From Diorhabda sublineata (Eukaryota; Arthropoda; Insecta; Coleoptera; Chrysomelidae), in contig NC_079479.1 of NCBI RefSeq assembly GCF_026230105.1, forward strand, positions 17,309,734 through 17,373,733: a stretch of 64,000 nucleotides of DNA, read 5' to 3'. Within the stretch, counting starts at the first letter, position 1, and each line of letters opens with the position of its first letter. A model generated the notes under the pieces. That model worked only from the letters and a program-made list of their open reading frames with translations. It ran no database searches and had not been told where the DNA came from. Both the position numbers and the translations under genes were made by a program. Positions 38,875 through 51,700 of this stretch are shown here, piece by piece.

Positions 38875-40344
38875 ATGAATGTAAATCGAGGATATATGAC
38901 AAAGTCAGATACTAACTCATTCAAATATATCAGAAATGTTGAAATTCGACTTCAAATGAGGAAGATAGACTTTGAAAATTTTCAATCAACACAAAGTGAG
39001 AATCGACTTCAATGGGCTTCAATGAATGTAAATCGACGATATCTGACAAATTCAGATACAAACTCATTCAAATATATAAGAAATGTTGAAATTCGACTTC
39101 AAATTAGGAAGATAGACTTTGAAAATTTTCAATCAACACAAAGTGAGATTCGACTTCAATGGGCTTCAATGAATGTAAATCGAGGATATCTGACAAAGTC
39201 AGATACTAACTCATTCAAATATATAAGAAATGTTGAAATTCGACTTCAAATTAGGAATATAGACTTTGAAAATTTTCAATCAACACAAAGTGAGATTCGA
39301 CTTCAATGGGCTTCAATGAATGTAAATCGAGGATATCTGACAAAGTCAGATACTAACTCATTCAAATATATAAGAAATGTTGAAATTCGACTTCAAATGA
39401 GGAAGATACACTTTGAAAATTTTCAATCAACACAAAGTGAGAATCGACTTCAATGGGCTTCAATGAATGTAAATCGACGATATCTGACAAAGTTGGATGC
39501 AAACTCATTCAAATCTATGAGAAATGTTGATATTCGACTTCAAATGAGGAAGATAGACTTTGAAAATTTTCAATCAATACAAAGTGAGAATCGACTTTAA
39601 TGGGCTTCTATGCATGTAAATCGACGATATCTGACAAAGTTAGATGCAAACTCATTCAAATATATGAGAAATGTTGAAATTCGACTTCAAATGAGGAAGA
39701 TAGACTTTGAAAATTTTCAATCAACACAAAGTGAGAATCGACTTCAATGGGCTTCAATGAATGTAAATCGACGATATCTGACAAATTCAGATACAAACTC
39801 ATTCAAATATATAAGAAATGTTGAAATTCGACTTCAAATTAGGAAGATAGACTTTGAAAATTTTCAATCAACACAAAGTGAGATTCGACTTCAATGGGCT
39901 TCAATGAATGTAAATCGAGGATATCTGACAAAGTCAGATACTAACTCATTCAAATATATAAGAAATGTTGAAATTCGACTTCAAATTAGGAAGATAGACT
40001 TTGAAAATTTTCAATCAACACAAAGTGAGATTCGACTTCAATGGGCCTCAATGAATGTAAATCGAGGATATCTGACAAAGTCAGATACTAACTCATTCAA
40101 ATATATAAGAAATGTTGAAATTCGACTTCAAATGAGGAAGATACACTTTGAAAATTTTCAATCAACACAAAGTGAGAATCGACTTCAATGGGCTTCAATG
40201 AATGTAAATCGACGATATCTGACAAAGTTGGATGCAAACTCATTCAAATCTATGAGAAATGTTGATATTCGACTTCAAATGAGGGAGATAGACTTTGAAA
40301 ATTTTCAATCAACACAAAGTGAGAATCGACTTTAATGGGTTTCA
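38875..40344 (+). repeat. Double pentamer (2 x 735 bp), copy 1
   Basis: Two consecutive 735-bp pentamers start at 38,875 (ATGAATG, GGATATATGAC) and 39,610 (ATGCATG). The full 1,470 bp recurs at 42,403-43,872, offset exactly 3,528 (24 x 147). I noticed very few differences: CAATCAATAC at 39,578, GGCTTCTATG at 39,609, and CAAGAC at 43,693 in the other copy. Similar double units start at 36,523 and 49,177. Confidence 0.85.
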
Positions 40345-41215
40345 ATGCATGTAAATCGACGATATCTGACAAAGTTAGATGCAAACTCATTCAAATATAT
40401 GAGAAATGTTGAAATTCGACTTCAAATGAGGAAGATAGACATTGAAAATTTTCAATCAACACAAAGTGAGATTCGACTTCAATGAGCTTCAATGAATGTA
40501 AATCGAGGATATATGACAAAGTCAGATACTAACTCATTCAAATATATCAGAAATGTTGAAATTCGACTTCAAATGAGGAAGATAGACTTTGAAAATTTTC
40601 AATAAACACAAAGTGAGAATCGACTTCAATGGGCTTCAATGAATGTAAATCGACGATATCTGACAATGTTAGATGCAAACTCATTCAAATATATGAGAAA
40701 TATTGAAATTCGACTTCAAATGAGGAAGATACACTTTGAAAATTTTCATTCAACACAAAGTGAGAATCGACTTCAATGGGCTTCAATGAATGTAAATCGA
40801 CGATATCTGACAAAGTGAGATGCAAACTCATTCAAATATATGAGAAATGTTGAAATTCGACTTCAAATGAGGAAGATAGACTTTGAAAATTTTCAATCAA
40901 CACAAAGTGAGAATCGACTTCAATGGGCTTCAATGAATGTAAATCGACGATATCTGACAAAGTTAGATGCAAACTCATTCAAATATATGAGAAATGTTGA
41001 AATTCGACTTCAAATGAGGAAGATACACTTTGAAAATTCTCAATCAACACAAAGTGAGAATCGACTTCAATGGGCTTCAATGAATGTAAATCGACGATAT
41101 CTGACAAATTCAGATACAATCTCATTCAAATATATGAGAAATGTTGAAATTCGACTTCAAATGAGGAAGATAGACTTTGAAAATTTTCAATCAACACAAA
41201 GTGAGAATCGACTTC
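40336..41215 (+). repeat. Block duplication D3, copy 1 (offset 4,854)
   Basis: The run TTTAATGGGTTTCAATGCATG, GACATTGAAAATTTTC, TTCAATAAACAC, ACAATGTTAG and ACAAAGTGAGATG matches 45,190-46,069 (33 monomers + 3 bp). Copy 1 has a private TTTTCATTC near 40,745. The block is broken at ATGCATG here against ATGGATG in copy 2. A related run starts at 31,800. Confidence 0.82.
40441..40456. repeat. Extended 16-bp palindrome variant
   Basis: GACTTTG changed to GACATTG lengthens the palindrome to ATTGAAAATTTTCAAT. The same form occurs at 32,644, 45,295 and 50,743, always directly before a CTTCAATGAGC stop monomer, so it marks one copied block. Confidence 0.88.
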
Positions 41216-41839
41216 AATGGGCTTCAATGCATGTAAATCGACGATATCTGACAAAGTTAGATGCAAACTCATTCAAATATATGAGAAATGTTGAAATTCG
41301 ACTTCAAATGAGGAAGATAGACTTTGAAAATTTTCAATCAACACAAAGTGAGATTCGACTTCAATGGGCTTCAATGAATGTAAATCGAGGATATCTGACA
41401 AAGTCAGATACTAACTCATTCAAATATATAAGAAATGTTGAAATTCGACTTCAAATTAGGAAGATAGACTTTGAAAATTTTCAAACAACACAAAGTGAGA
41501 TTCGACTTCAATGGGCTTCAATGAATGTAAATCGAGGATATCTGACAAAGTCAGATACTAACTCATTCAAATATATAAGAAATGTTGAAATTCGACTTCA
41601 AATGAGGAAGATACACTTTGAAAATTTTCAATCAACACAAAGTGAGAATCGACTTCAATGGGCTTCAATGAATGTAAATCGACGATATCTGACAAAGTTG
41701 GATGCAAACTCATTCAAATCTATGAGAAATGTTGATATTCGACTTCAAATGAGGAAGATAGACTTTGAAAATTTTCAATCAACACAAAGTGAGAATCGAC
41801 TTCAATGGGCTTCAATGAATGTAAATCGACGATATCTGA

Positions 41840-43940
41840 CAAATTCAGATACAAACTCATTCAAATATATAAGAAATGTTGAAATTCGACTTCAAATTAG
41901 GAAGATAGACTTTGAAAATTTTCAATCAACACAAAGTGAGATTCGACTTCAATGGGCTTCAATGAATGTAAATCGAGGATATCTGACAAAGTCAGATACT
42001 AACTCATTCAAATATATAAGAAATGTTGAAATTCGACTTCAAATGAGGAAGATACACTTTGAAAATTTTCAATCAACACAAAGTGAGAATCGACTTCAAT
42101 GGGCTTCAATGAATGTAAATCGACGATATCTGACAAAGTTGGATGCAAACTCATTCAAATATATAAGAAATGTTGAAATTCGACTTCAAATGAGGAAGAT
42201 ACACTTTGAAAATTTTCAATCAACACAAAGTGAGAATCGACCACAATGGGCTTCAATGAATGTAAATCGACGATATCTGACAAATTCAGATACAAACTCA
42301 TTCAAATATATAAGAAATGTTGAAATTCGACTTCAAATTAGGAAGATAGACTTTGAAAATTTTCAATCAACACAAAGTGAGATTCGACTTCAATGAGCTT
42401 CAATGAATGTAAATCGAGGATATATGACAAAGTCAGATACTAACTCATTCAAATATATCAGAAATGTTGAAATTCGACTTCAAATGAGGAAGATAGACTT
42501 TGAAAATTTTCAATCAACACAAAGTGAGAATCGACTTCAATGGGCTTCAATGAATGTAAATCGACGATATCTGACAAATTCAGATACAAACTCATTCAAA
42601 TATATAAGAAATGTTGAAATTCGACTTCAAATTAGGAAGATAGACTTTGAAAATTTTCAATCAACACAAAGTGAGATTCGACTTCAATGGGCTTCAATGA
42701 ATGTAAATCGAGGATATCTGACAAAGTCAGATACTAACTCATTCAAATATATAAGAAATGTTGAAATTCGACTTCAAATTAGGAATATAGACTTTGAAAA
42801 TTTTCAATCAACACAAAGTGAGATTCGACTTCAATGGGCTTCAATGAATGTAAATCGAGGATATCTGACAAAGTCAGATACTAACTCATTCAAATATATA
42901 AGAAATGTTGAAATTCGACTTCAAATGAGGAAGATACACTTTGAAAATTTTCAATCAACACAAAGTGAGAATCGACTTCAATGGGCTTCAATGAATGTAA
43001 ATCGACGATATCTGACAAAGTTGGATGCAAACTCATTCAAATCTATGAGAAATGTTGATATTCGACTTCAAATGAGGAAGATAGACTTTGAAAATTTTCA
43101 ATCAACACAAAGTGAGAATCGACTTTAATGGGCTTCAATGCATGTAAATCGACGATATCTGACAAAGTTAGATGCAAACTCATTCAAATATATGAGAAAT
43201 GTTGAAATTCGACTTCAAATGAGGAAGATAGACTTTGAAAATTTTCAATCAACACAAAGTGAGAATCGACTTCAATGGGCTTCAATGAATGTAAATCGAC
43301 GATATCTGACAAATTCAGATACAAACTCATTCAAATATATAAGAAATGTTGAAATTCGACTTCAAATTAGGAAGATAGACTTTGAAAATTTTCAATCAAC
43401 ACAAAGTGAGATTCGACTTCAATGGGCTTCAATGAATGTAAATCGAGGATATCTGACAAAGTCAGATACTAACTCATTCAAATATATAAGAAATGTTGAA
43501 ATTCGACTTCAAATTAGGAAGATAGACTTTGAAAATTTTCAATCAACACAAAGTGAGATTCGACTTCAATGGGCCTCAATGAATGTAAATCGAGGATATC
43601 TGACAAAGTCAGATACTAACTCATTCAAATATATAAGAAATGTTGAAATTCGACTTCAAATGAGGAAGATACACTTTGAAAATTTTCAATCAAGACAAAG
43701 TGAGAATCGACTTCAATGGGCTTCAATGAATGTAAATCGACGATATCTGACAAAGTTGGATGCAAACTCATTCAAATCTATGAGAAATGTTGATATTCGA
43801 CTTCAAATGAGGGAGATAGACTTTGAAAATTTTCAATCAACACAAAGTGAGAATCGACTTTAATGGGTTTCAATGCATGTAAATCGACGATATCTGACAA
43901 AGTTAGATGCAAACTCATTCAAATATATGAGAAATGTTGA
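41840..43940 (+). repeat. Block duplication D2, copy 1 (offset 6,774)
   Basis: About 2.1 kb matches 48,614-50,714 at offset 6,774 (46 monomers + 12 bp). Both carry the rare CAATCAAGACAAAG change (43,691 here) and ATGAGGGAGATAG. The match breaks downstream where this copy has CAAATTAGG and the other CAAATGAGG with GACATTG. Confidence 0.85.
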
Positions 43941-45189
43941 AATTCGACTTCAAATTAGGAAGATAGACTTTGAAAATTTTCAATCAACACAAAGTGAGAT
44001 TCGACTTCAATGGGCTTCAATGAATGTAAATCGAGGATATCTGACAAAGTCAGATACTAACTCATTCAAATATATAAGAAATGTTGAAATTCGACCTCAA
44101 ATTAGGAAGATAGACTTTGAAAATTTTCAATCAACACAAAGTGAGATTCGACTTCAATGGGCCTCAATGAATGTAAATCGAGGATATCTGACAAATTCAG
44201 ATACAGTCTCATTCAAATATATGAGAAATGTTGAAATTCGACTTCAAATGAGGAAGATAGACTTTGAAAATTTTCAATCAACACAAAGTGAGAATCGACT
44301 TCAATGGGCTTCAATGGATGTAAATCGACGATATCTGACAACAAAGTTAGATGCAAACTCATTCAAATATATAAGAAATGTTGAAACTCGACTTCAAATG
44401 AGGAAGATAGACTTTGAAAATTTTCAATCAACACAAAGTGAGAATCGACTTCAATGGGCTTCAATGAATGTAAATCGACGATATCTGACAATGTTAGATG
44501 CAAACTCATTCAAATATATGAGAAATGTTGAAATTCGACTTCAAATGAGGAAGATAGACTTTGAAAATTTTCAATCAACACAAAGTGAGAATCGACTTCA
44601 ATGGGCTTCAATGAATGTAAATCGACGATATCTGACAAATTCAGATACAAACTCATTCAAATATATAAGAAATGTTGAAATTCGACTTCAAATTAGGAAG
44701 ATAGACTTTGAAAATTTTCAATCAACACAAAGTGAGATTCGACTTCAATGGGCTTCAATGAATGTAAATCGAGGATATCTGACAAAGTCAGATACTAACT
44801 CATTCAAATATATAAGAAATGTTGAAATTCGACCTCAAATTAGGAAGATAGACTTTGAAAATTTTCAATCAACACAAAGTGAGATTCGACTTCAATGGGC
44901 CTCAATGAATGTAAATCGAGGATATCTGACAAAGTCAGATACTAACTCATTCAAATATATAAGAAATGTTGAAATTCGACTTCAAATGAGGAAGATACAC
45001 TTTGAAAATTTTCAATCAACACAAAGTGAGAATCGACTTCAATGGGCTTCAATGAATGTAAATCGACGATATCTGACAAAGTTGGATGCAAACTCATTCA
45101 AATCTATGAGAAATGTTGATATTCGACTTCAAATGAGGGAGATAGACTTTGAAAATTTTCAATCAACACAAAGTGAGAATCGACTTTAA

Positions 45190-46069
45190 TGGGTTTCAAT
45201 GCATGTAAATCGACGATATCTGACAAAGTTAGATGCAAACTCATTCAAATATATGAGAAATGTTGAAATTCGACTTCAAATGAGGAAGATAGACATTGAA
45301 AATTTTCAATCAACACAAAGTGAGATTCGACTTCAATGAGCTTCAATGAATGTAAATCGAGGATATATGACAAAGTCAGATACTAACTCATTCAAATATA
45401 TCAGAAATGTTGAAATTCGACTTCAAATGAGGAAGATAGACTTTGAAAATTTACAATAAACACAAAGTGAGAATCGACTTCAATGGGCTTCAATGAATGT
45501 AAATCGACGATATCTGACAATGTTAGATGCAAACTCATTCAAATATATGAGAAATATTGAAATTCGACTTCAAATGAGGAAGATACACTTTGAAAATTTT
45601 CAATCAACACAAAGTGAGAATCGACTTCAATGGGCTTCAATGAATGTAAATCGACGATATCTGACAAAGTGAGATGCAAACTCATTCAAATATATGAGAA
45701 ATGTTGAAATTCGACTTCAAATGAGGAAGATAGACTTTGAAAATTTTCAATCAACACAAAGTGAGAATCGACTTCAATGGGCTTCAATGAATGTAAATCG
45801 ACGATATCTGACAAAGTTAGATGCAAACTCATTCAAATATATGAGAAATGTTGAAATTCGACTTCAAATGAGGAAGATACACTTTGAAAATTCTCAATCA
45901 ACACAAAGTGAGAATCGACTTCAATGGGCTTCAATGAATGTAAATCGACGATATCTGACAAATTCAGATACAGTCTCATTCAAATATATGAGAAATGTTG
46001 AAATTCGACTTCAAATGAGGAAGATAGACTTTGAAAATTTTCAATCAACACAAAGTGAGAATCGACTTC
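45190..46069 (+). repeat. Block duplication D3, copy 2 (offset 4,854)
   Basis: This is the partner of 40,336-41,215. It has a private TTTACAATAAAC near 45,450 that breaks the palindrome, and GATACAGTCTC where copy 1 has GATACAATCTC. Confidence 0.82.
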
Positions 46070-46784
46070 AATGGGCTTCAATGGATGTAAATCGACGATA
46101 TCTGACAACAAAGTTAGATGCAAACTCATTCAAATATATAAGAAATGTTGAAACTCGACTTCAAATGAGGAAGATAGACTTTGAAAATTTTCAATCAACA
46201 CAAAGTGAGAATCGACTTCAATGGGCTTCAATGAATGTAAATCGACGATATCTGACAATGTTAGATGCAAACTCATTCAAATATATGAGAAATGTTGAAA
46301 TTCGACTTCAAATGAGGAAGATACACTTTGAAAATTTTCAATCAACACAAAGTGAGAATCGACTTCAATGGGCTTCAATGAATGTAAATCGACGATATCT
46401 GACAAAGTTAGATGCAAACTCATTCAAATATATGAGAAATGTTGAAATTCGACTTCAAATGAGGAAGATAGACTTTGAAAATTTTCAATCAACACAAAGT
46501 GAGAATCGACTTCAATGGTCTTCAATGAATGTAAATCGACGATATCTGACAACAAAGTTAGATGCAAACTCATTCAAATATATAAGAAATGTTGAAACTC
46601 GACTTCAAATGAGGAAGATAGACTTTGAAAATTTTCAATCAACACAAAGTGAGAATCGACTTCAATGGGCTTCAATGAATGTAAATCGACGATATCTGAC
46701 AAATTCAGATACAAACTCATTCAAATATATAAGAAATGTTGAAATTCGACTTCAAATTAGGAAGATAGACTTTGAAAATTTTCA
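45694..46784 (+). repeat. Block duplication D1, copy 2 (offset 12,504)
   Basis: This is the partner of 33,190-34,280. Its ATGGTCTTC segment (46,515) recurs at 47,841, offset 1,326 (nine monomers plus 3 bp), so a sub-block was copied again nearby. Confidence 0.8.
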
Positions 46785-48613
46785 ATCAACACAAAGTGAG
46801 ATTCAACTTCAATGGGCTTCAATGAATGTAAATCGAGGATATCTGACAAAGTCAGATACTAACTCATTCAAATATATAAGAAATGTTGAAATTCGACTTC
46901 AAATTAGGAAGATAGACTTTGAAAATTTTCAATCAACACAAAGTGAGATTCGACTTCAATGGGCTTCAATGAATGTAAATCGAGGATATCTGACAAAGTC
47001 AGATACTAACTCATTCAAATATATAAGAAATGTTGAAATTCGACTTCAAATGAGGAAGATACACTTTGAAAATTTTCAATCAACACAAAGTGAGAATCGA
47101 CTTCAATGGGCTTCAATGAATGTAAATCGACGATATCTGACAAAGTTGGATGCAAACTCATTCAAATCTATGAGAAATGTTGATATTCGACTTCAAATGA
47201 GGAAGATAGACTTTGAAAATTTTCAATCAACACAAAGTGAGATTCGACCACAATGGGCTTCAATGAATGTAAATCGGCGATATCTGACAAATTCATATAC
47301 AAACTCATTCAAATATATAAGAAATGTTGAAATTCGACTTCAAATTAGGAAGATAGACTTTGAAAATTTTCAATCAACACAAAGTGAGATTCGACTTCAA
47401 TGAGCTTCAATGAATGTAAATCGAGGATATATGACAAAGTCAGATACTAACTCATTCAAATATATCAGAAATGTTGAAATTCGACTTCAAATGAGGAAGA
47501 TAGACTTTGAAAATTTTCAATCAACACAAAGTGAGAATCGACTTCAATGGGTTTCAATGAATGTAAATCGACGATATCTGACAAATTCAGATACAAACTC
47601 ATTCAAATATATAAGAAATGTTGAAATTCGACTTCAAATTAGGAAGATAGACTTTGAAAATTTTCAATCAACACAAAGTGAGAATCGACTTCAATGGGCT
47701 TCAATGAATGTAAATCGACGATATCTGACAAAGTTAGATGCAAACTCATTCAAATATATGAGAAATGTTGAAATTCGACTTCAAATGAGGAAGATAGACT
47801 TTGAAAATTTTCAATCAACACAAAGTGAGAATCGACTTCAATGGTCTTCAATGAATGTAAATCGACGATATCTGACAACAAAGTTAGATGCAAACTCATT
47901 CAAATATATAAGAAATGTTGAAACTCGACTTCAAATGAGGAAGATAGACTTTGAAAATTTTCAATCAACACAAAGTGAGAATCGACTTCAATGGGCTTCA
48001 ATGAATGTAAATCGACGATATCTGACAAATTCAGATACAAACTCATTCAAATATATAAGAAATGTTGAAATTCGACTTCAAATTAGGAAGATAGACTTTG
48101 AAAATTTTCAATCAACACAAAGTGAGATTCGACTTCAATGGGCTTCAATGAATGTAAATCGAGGATATCTGACAAAGTCAGATACTAACTCATTCAAATA
48201 TATAAGAAATGTTGAAATTCGACTTCAAATGAGGAAGATACACTTTGAAAATTTTCAATCAACACAAAATGAGAATCGACTTCAATGGGCTTCAATGAAT
48301 GTAAATCGACGATATCTGACAAAGTTGGATGCAAACTCATTCAAATCTATGAGAAATGTTGATATTCGACTTCAAATGAGGAAGATAGACTTTGAAAATT
48401 TTCAATCAACACAAAGTGAGATTCGACCACAATGGGCTTCAATGAATGTAAATCGGCGATATCTGACAAATTCAGATACAAACTCATTCAAATATATAAG
48501 AAATGTTGAAATTCGACTTCAAATTAGGAAGATAGACTTTGAAAATTTTCAATCAACACAAAGTGAGATTCGACTTCAATGAGCTTCAATGAATGTAAAT
48601 CGAGGATATCTGA

Positions 48614-50714
48614 CAAATTCAGATACAAACTCATTCAAATATATAAGAAATGTTGAAATTCGACTTCAAATTAGGAAGATAGACTTTGAAAATTTTCAAT
48701 CAACACAAAGTGAGATTCGACTTCAATGGGCTTCAATGAATGTAAATCGAGGATATCTGACAAAGTCAGATACTAACTCATTCAAATATATAAGAAATGT
48801 TGAAATTCGACTTCAAATGAGGAAGATACACTTTGAAAATTTTCAATCAACACAAAGTGAGAATCGACTTCAATGGGCTTCAATGAATGTAAATCGACGA
48901 TATCTGACAAAGTTGGATGCAAACTCATTCAAATATATAAGAAATGTTGAAATTCGACTTCAAATGAGGAAGATACACTTTGAAAATTTTCAATCAACAC
49001 AAAGTGAGAATCGACCACAATGGGCTTCAATGAATGTAAATCGACGATATCTGACAAATTCAGATACAAACTCATTCAAATATATAAGAAATGTTGAAAT
49101 TCGACTTCAAATTAGGAAGATAGACTTTGAAAATTTTCAATCAACACAAAGTGAGATTCGACTTCAATGAGCTTCAATGAATGTAAATCGAGGATATATG
49201 ACAAAGTCAGATACTAACTCATTCAAATATATCAGAAATGTTGAAATTCGACTTCAAATGAGGAAGATAGACTTTGAAAATTTTCAATCAACACAAAGTG
49301 AGAATCGACTTCAATGGGCTTCAATGAATGTAAATCGACGATATCTGACAAATTCAGATACAAACTCATTCAAATATATAAGAAATGTTGAAATTCGACT
49401 TCAAATTAGGAAGATAGACTTTGAAAATTTTCAATCAACACAAAGTGAGATTCGACTTCAATGGGCTTCAATGAATGTAAATCGAGGATATCTGACAAAG
49501 TCAGATACTAACTCATTCAAATATATAAGAAATGTTGAAATTCGACTTCAAATTAGGAATATAGACTTTGAAAATTTTCAATCAACACAAAGTGAGATTC
49601 GACTTCAATGGGCTTCAATGAATGTAAATCGAGGATATCTGACAAAGTCAGATACTAACTCATTCAAATATATAAGAAATGTTGAAATTCGACTTCAAAT
49701 GAGGAAGATACACTTTGAAAATTTTCAATCAACACAAAGTGAGAATCGACTTCAATGGGCTTCAATGAATGTAAATCGACGATATCTGACAAAGTTGGAT
49801 GCAAACTCATTCAAATCTATGAGAAATGTTGATATTCGACTTCAAATGAGGAAGATAGACTTTGAAAATTTTCAATCAACACAAAGTGAGAATCGACTTT
49901 AATGGGCTTCAATGCATGTAAATCGACGATATCTGACAAAGTTAGATGCAAACTCATTCAAATATATGAGAAATGTTGAAATTCGACTTCAAATGAGGAA
50001 GATAGACTTTGAAAATTTTCAATCAACACAAAGTGAGAATCGACTTCAATGGGCTTCAATGAATGTAAATCGACGATATCTGACAAATTCAGATACAAAC
50101 TCATTCAAATATATAAGAAATGTTGAAATTCGACTTCAAATTAGGAAGATAGACTTTGAAAATTTTCAATCAACACAAAGTGAGATTCGACTTCAATGGG
50201 CTTCAATGAATGTAAATCGAGGATATCTGACAAAGTCAGATACTAACTCATTCAAATATATAAGAAATGTTGAAATTCGACTTCAAATTAGGAAGATAGA
50301 CTTTGAAAATTTTCAATCAACACAAAGTGAGATTCGACTTCAATGGGCCTCAATGAATGTAAATCGAGGATATCTGACAAAGTCAGATACTAACTCATTC
50401 AAATATATAAGAAATGTTGAAATTCGACTTCAAATGAGGAAGATACACTTTGAAAATTTTCAATCAAGACAAAGTGAGAATCGACTTCAATGGGCTTCAA
50501 TGAATGTAAATCGACGATATCTGACAAAGTTGGATGCAAACTCATTCAAATCTATGAGAAATGTTGATATTCGACTTCAAATGAGGGAGATAGACTTTGA
50601 AAATTTTCAATCAACACAAAGTGAGAATCGACTTTAATGGGTTTCAATGCATGTAAATCGACGATATCTGACAAAGTTAGATGCAAACTCATTCAAATAT
50701 ATGAGAAATGTTGA
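48614..50714 (+). repeat. Block duplication D2, copy 2 (offset 6,774)
   Basis: This is the partner of 41,840-43,940, including the shared CAATCAAGACAAAG change at 50,465. Reading the two in parallel I saw no difference inside the core 1,470 bp (49,177-50,646), which suggests a recent event. Confidence 0.85.
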
Positions 50715-51700
50715 AATTCGACTTCAAATGAGGAAGATAGACATTGAAAATTTTCAATCAACACAAAGTGAGATTCGACTTCAATGAGCTTCAATGAATG
50801 TAAATCGAGGATATATGACAAATTCAGATACAAACTCATTCAAATATATAAGAAATGTTGAAATTCGACTTCAAATTAGGAAGATAGACTTTGAAAATTT
50901 TCAATCAACACAAAGTGAGATTCGACTTCAATGGGCTTCAATGAATGTAAATCGAGGATATCTGACAAAGTCAGATACTAACTCATTCAAATATATCAGG
51001 AATGTTGAAATTCGACTTCAAATGAGGAAGATAGACTTTGAAAATTTTCAATCAACACAAAGTGAGAATCGACTTCAATGGGCTTCAATGAATGTAAATC
51101 GACGATATCTGACAAATTCAGATACAAACTCATTCAAATATATAAGAAATGTTGAAATTCGACTTCAAATTAGGAAGATAGACTTTGAAAATTTTCAATC
51201 AACACAAAGTGAGATTCGACTTCAATGGGCTTCAATGAATGTAAATCGAGGATATCTGACAAAGTCAGATACTAACTCATTCAAATATATGAGAAATGTT
51301 GAAATTCGACTTCAAATTAGGAAGATAGACTTTGAAAATTTTCAATCAACACAAAGTGAGATTCGACTTCAATGAGCTTCAATGAATGTAAATCGAGGAT
51401 ATATGACAAATTCAGATACAAACTCATTCAAATATATAAGAAATGTTGAAATTCGACTTCAAATTAGGAAGATAGACTTTGAAAATTTTCAATCAACACA
51501 AAGTGAGAATCGACTTCAATGGGCTTCAATGAATGTAAATCGACGATATCTGACAAAGTTGGATGCAAACTCATTCAAATCTATGAGAAATGTTGATATT
51601 CGACTTCAAATGAGGAAGATAGACTTTGAAAATTTTCAATCAACAAAAAGTGAGAATCGACTTCATTGGGCTTCAATGAATGTAAATCGACGATATCTGA

